17,457 nt of DNA. It comes from Promethearchaeota archaeon. Lineage in GTDB: Archaea; Asgardarchaeota; Lokiarchaeia; Sigynarchaeales; SOKP01. Under the pieces are notes generated by a model, which was not told where the DNA came from, ran no database searches, and saw nothing but the letters and a program-made list of their open reading frames with translations. The DNA lies in assembly GCA_016839635.1 (NCBI GenBank), contig JAEOTV010000120.1:1-17457 (forward strand), written 5' to 3'. Both the position numbers and the translations under genes were made by a program. Below, piece after piece: positions 15,154 to 17,457 of the stretch (position 1 is the first letter of the stretch; every line of letters starts with the position of its first letter).

Positions 15154-16500
15154 ATGATTCTACTGATTAATCCTAGAACTTCAAAACCTTCAGAAGTTCG
15201 CACACAATATTTTAGAGAGCCAAATTTAGGAATACTCTACTTAGCTGCCATTTTAGATTTAAATGATATTCCCGTAGATATCCTAGATCTTGAGCAATTT
15301 ATTGATTTAAATGAAAATGAGTTGGAAGACTTAATCAAAGAAAGAATAATCAATTATAAAATATTTGGCATCACATCTCTTACAAATACTATTCATCTTG
15401 CGTTAAATATCGCAAGAATTATAAAGAATCAAAATAAGGAGAATACCATCGTTTTAGGTGGTCCTCATGTCTCCTTTACATATAAAAAACTCCTAGAACA
15501 TGATAAAAAGGCTGAAAAATTAATTGATTATATATGTATAGGAGAAGCTGAGAATTCTTTTCTGCAATTGGCTAAAATTTTAATTTCAAAAATATTAAAT
15601 AAAAAAAAGTTAAAGGATTATGAACAACAATTAAGGATTATTAATGGCTTAGCCTTTATCGATTCTAAAGGAAATTTAATCTTCAATCCTCCTATTGATA
15701 ATATTAAATTAGAGAATTTGCCTTTACCAGCACGATATAAGGTACCTCAAGATAATTATTATTATACTGTAGCTAATATTATAGTCAATAGAGGATGCCC
15801 AAATCAATGCTCTTTTTGCTCAAGACAAAATCTTTTTAAAACTACGAGAATTAGAACTATTGAATCAATTTTAAAGGAGATTAGAGATATACTGTATTTA
15901 CAAACTTATAATCACATTAATTTTTATGATAATATCAACATTAATAAAGAATTTTTCAGAAAATTTTGCAAAATGTTTATTGAAAATAATATAAAAATTC
16001 CGTGGGGTTGCGAAATCCGGGTAGATGCAATCACCTTGGAAGAAGCTCGCTTATTGAAAAAAGCAGGATGTAATTTAGTAGCAACTGGAATAGAATCTGC
16101 AAATGATACGGTCCTAAAAACAAATTTCAAGTATCAAGATCCAGAGCGTGTAAGAAATGGTATTATACATCTAAAAAACAATAATATTGCTATTCAAGCA
16201 TATTTTGTATTAGGTTTACCTGGAGAAACTGAAAAGAGCTTTTCTGAAACAGTAGAATATATAAAATCTTTGCCATTAGACGAGAGTGATGAAATAAATT
16301 ATTTTGTGGCAACTCCATACCCCGGATCTCGTTTATGGGATGAAAAAGAACATTTTCAAATAAAAATATTTGAAAAAAAATTTACTAACTATGATTGTAA
16401 TCATATTATATTTGAGACAAAGGAATTAAAGAAAGAGAAATTAGAAGTACTATATAAGTATGCAAAAGATATTGAGAAAGAATACCAGCGAAAAATATAA
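15154..16500 (+). CDS. B12-binding-domain radical SAM protein
   Basis: A 448-residue protein. The N-terminal Rossmann-like cobalamin-binding-type domain (1-~185) contains EPNLGILYLAAILD, the strand-loop IVLGGPHVSF (99-108) and ICIGEAENSF; a DxHxxG motif is not visible, as in many of these enzymes. The radical SAM core starts at NRGCPNQCSFCSR with the 4Fe-4S cysteines C215, C219 and C222. Later motifs are GIESAND and YFVLGLPGETEKSF, and VATPYPGSRLWDE near the end. The family transfers methyl groups to unactivated carbons or builds cofactors, lipids and natural products; the substrate cannot be told here. ATG lies one base after the preceding stop codon. An alkyltransferase-like gene follows 32 nt later. 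Confidence 0.92.
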   Translation: MILLINPRTSKPSEVRTQYFREPNLGILYLAAILDLNDIPVDILDLEQFIDLNENELEDLIKERIINYKIFGITSLTNTIHLALNIARIIKNQNKENTIVLGGPHVSFTYKKLLEHDKKAEKLIDYICIGEAENSFLQLAKILISKILNKKKLKDYEQQLRIINGLAFIDSKGNLIFNPPIDNIKLENLPLPARYKVPQDNYYYTVANIIVNRGCPNQCSFCSRQNLFKTTRIRTIESILKEIRDILYLQTYNHINFYDNININKEFFRKFCKMFIENNIKIPWGCEIRVDAITLEEARLLKKAGCNLVATGIESANDTVLKTNFKYQDPERVRNGIIHLKNNNIAIQAYFVLGLPGETEKSFSETVEYIKSLPLDESDEINYFVATPYPGSRLWDEKEHFQIKIFEKKFTNYDCNHIIFETKELKKEKLEVLYKYAKDIEKEYQRKI

Positions 16501-16520
16501 TTCAAAATTATAATCTTAAA

Positions 16521-16526
16521 AGGTGA
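16521..16526 (+). promoter_or_regulatory. Shine-Dalgarno of the alkyltransferase-like gene
   Basis: AGGTGA matches the archaeal anti-Shine-Dalgarno and lies 6 nt before ATT 16533-16535. Its TGA is also an in-frame stop, so the coding sequence must begin after it, at ATA 16527 or, with better spacing, ATT 16533. Confidence 0.55.
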
Positions 16527-16532
16527 ATACCA

Positions 16533-16859
16533 ATTCCGAGCGATTTCACAAAGCAAATTATTCACATTATTAAATCAATACCAAAAGGTAGAGTTCTTAC
16601 TTATGGATTTATCGCTAAACTCGCAGGAAATCCAAGAGCAGCTAGACAAGTTTCATGGATTCTACATTCATCATCCAAAAAATACAACTTACCATGGCAT
16701 CGTGTTATCAGCTCGAACGGAAAAATCTCTCTAAAATCTCTCGAAGACCAGCAATATCAAAAAAATCTGCTAGAACAAGAAGGAATTAAGGTTTTAGATG
16801 GATTCAAAGTGGAACTTGAAAAATATTTATGGAAAATTAGTTCTATTGAAAACCTGTGA
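16533..16859 (+). CDS. Alkyltransferase-like (MGMT family) DNA-binding protein, ATT start
   Basis: A 108-residue protein of the MGMT C-terminal domain family. IPKGRVLTYGFIAKLAGNPRAARQV (about 16-40) is the helix-turn-helix with the arginine finger. The active-site motif normally PCHRV is PWHRV here (residues 54-58), so the alkyl-accepting cysteine is replaced by tryptophan. This is the hallmark of alkyltransferase-like proteins (ATL), which bind O6-alkylguanine without repairing it and pass the lesion to nucleotide excision repair. Length and lack of an N-terminal domain also fit ATL. No ATG, GTG or TTG is in frame between the TGA at 16524-16526 and the conserved core; ATT 16533 gives (M)PSDFTKQIIHIIKSIP. 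It lies 32 nt after the radical SAM gene, same strand, and converges on a small minus-strand gene. Confidence 0.9.
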   Translation: MPSDFTKQIIHIIKSIPKGRVLTYGFIAKLAGNPRAARQVSWILHSSSKKYNLPWHRVISSNGKISLKSLEDQQYQKNLLEQEGIKVLDGFKVELEKYLWKISSIENL

Positions 16860-16872
16860 AAAAGGGTTTTTT
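16849..16872 (+). terminator. Hairpin terminator between convergent genes
   Basis: AAAACC (16849-16854) pairs with GGTTTT (16865-16870) across a 10-nt loop, followed by more T. The stem overlaps the end of the alkyltransferase-like gene. It lies in the 17-bp gap region between convergent genes and may serve both directions, since the left arm gives T residues on the minus strand. Confidence 0.45.
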
Positions 16873-16876
16873 AAAA

Positions 16877-17179
16877 TTATAGATTACGTGATCTATAAGG
16901 TAAGCAGCTTGGAAATGTTCGAAAAAATAGAGAAAATGCGATATCTTCTTTACCTTCTTGAAGTAACTTTCTAACATTTTCTAAATTCTCTTTCTGAGTC
17001 ACTATCTCGCTATCAGGAGAACCTAATTGTTCAAACATTTTAATTCTTGATTGGAAAAGATCAAATAATCTGTTTCCATTATCACTTTTAAAATTTCTAA
17101 AATCTTTTCTACAAGCTACTAAAATTTTACCATAAACAGGTTTTTTAGGGAATTTTCCCTCAGTCATCATATATACCAC
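16877..17179 (-). CDS. Small protein of unknown function
   Basis: A 100-residue, soluble, mostly helical protein. KKPVYGKILVACRKDFRNFKSDNGNRLFDLFQSRIKMFEQLG looks like helical segments, followed by TQKENLENVRKLLQEGKEDIAFSLFFRTFP. I do not recognise a family. GTG 17177-17179 is chosen because GGGTGA lies 7 nt upstream; ATG codons three and four codons later are alternatives. A good TATA-like element stands upstream, which supports a real gene rather than a chance frame. It converges on the alkyltransferase-like gene. Confidence 0.65.
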   Translation of the reverse strand: MVYMMTEGKFPKKPVYGKILVACRKDFRNFKSDNGNRLFDLFQSRIKMFEQLGSPDSEIVTQKENLENVRKLLQEGKEDIAFSLFFRTFPSCLPYRSRNL

Positions 17180-17240
17180 TTATATTTCACCCATTAATTA
17201 TAATATTTCAATTTTTTTCTTTGATATAAATGTCAATTAA

Positions 17241-17252
17241 AGTATATATAAT
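17241..17252 (-). promoter_or_regulatory. Probable TATA box for the small gene
   Basis: On the minus strand the sequence reads ATTATATATACT within a run starting AAATTATATATAC, a near-ideal archaeal TATA box about 60-70 nt before the proposed GTG start. This leaves a leader of roughly 40 nt. Beyond it, to the end of the window, the sequence is AT-rich with no recognised gene. Confidence 0.5.
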
Positions 17253-17457
17253 TTGCGAATTCTTTGGAAAAAACACAAATAAACCGTGATTATTAACGAT
17301 CTTTACAAATCTTTCTACTTTCTATTTTACATTTCAATCAAGGATAATTTTATTAATAGAAGATTAACTCTAGAATAATGTAGATAATCAATTTTTTATA
17401 TTATCCATAACACACACTATTATAAATAAAAAAACTCAGCAAAATTATAAAAAGAAT

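Noticed and set aside
14609..16130. Minus-strand frames opposite the gelsolin-like and radical SAM genes
   Set aside because: They oppose well-supported genes and show no motif, promoter or ribosome binding site.
1..17457. CRISPR array, tRNA/rRNA genes, insertion sequences or phage genes
   Set aside because: Searched by eye on both strands; no spaced direct repeats, cloverleaf signatures or transposase/integrase motifs were seen.

Overview
The window looks like chromosomal DNA from an AT-rich archaeon, most likely an Asgard (Lokiarchaeia-type) lineage. The archaeal/eukaryotic-type ribosomal proteins eS28, L7Ae, eL24 and eS6 and the RNA polymerase subunit Rpo10 place it in the Archaea. The Asgard assignment is an inference from the gelsolin-like signature in one protein, the eukaryote-like domain plan of two large membrane proteins, and the overall gene style. 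No tRNA, rRNA, CRISPR array, insertion sequence or phage gene was seen.

Layout. Positions 80-715 (minus) carry L7Ae and eS28. Positions 1044-5745 (plus) carry two large tandem paralogues: about six membrane helices, a TPR-like helical middle, a beta-sandwich plus a mixed alpha/beta module, and a C-terminal zinc ribbon. A lone rpo10 (plus, 5955-6155) converges on eS6-eL24 (minus, 6231-6840). Positions 7079-14202 (plus) are four tandem paralogous family 5 solute-binding proteins with no permease or ATPase nearby. Next come a gelsolin-like protein (14250-15152), a B12-binding-type radical SAM enzyme (15154-16500) and an alkyltransferase-like protein (16533-16859), all plus strand. A small unknown gene on the minus strand (16877-17179) converges on this run.

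Working picture. The two membrane proteins look like cytoplasm-facing scaffolds whose C-terminal half is conserved while the membrane part diverges. The four solute-binding proteins are predicted to be anchored outside the cell by an uncleaved N-terminal helix and carry many N-glycosylation sequons. They appear to have expanded by tandem duplication followed by gene conversion.

The most unusual signal is in translation initiation. Three conserved genes (L7Ae, rpo10 and the alkyltransferase-like gene) have no in-frame ATG, GTG or TTG where family homology demands the start. Each instead has ATT or ATA behind a strong Shine-Dalgarno sequence. Automatic gene callers would truncate or miss all three.
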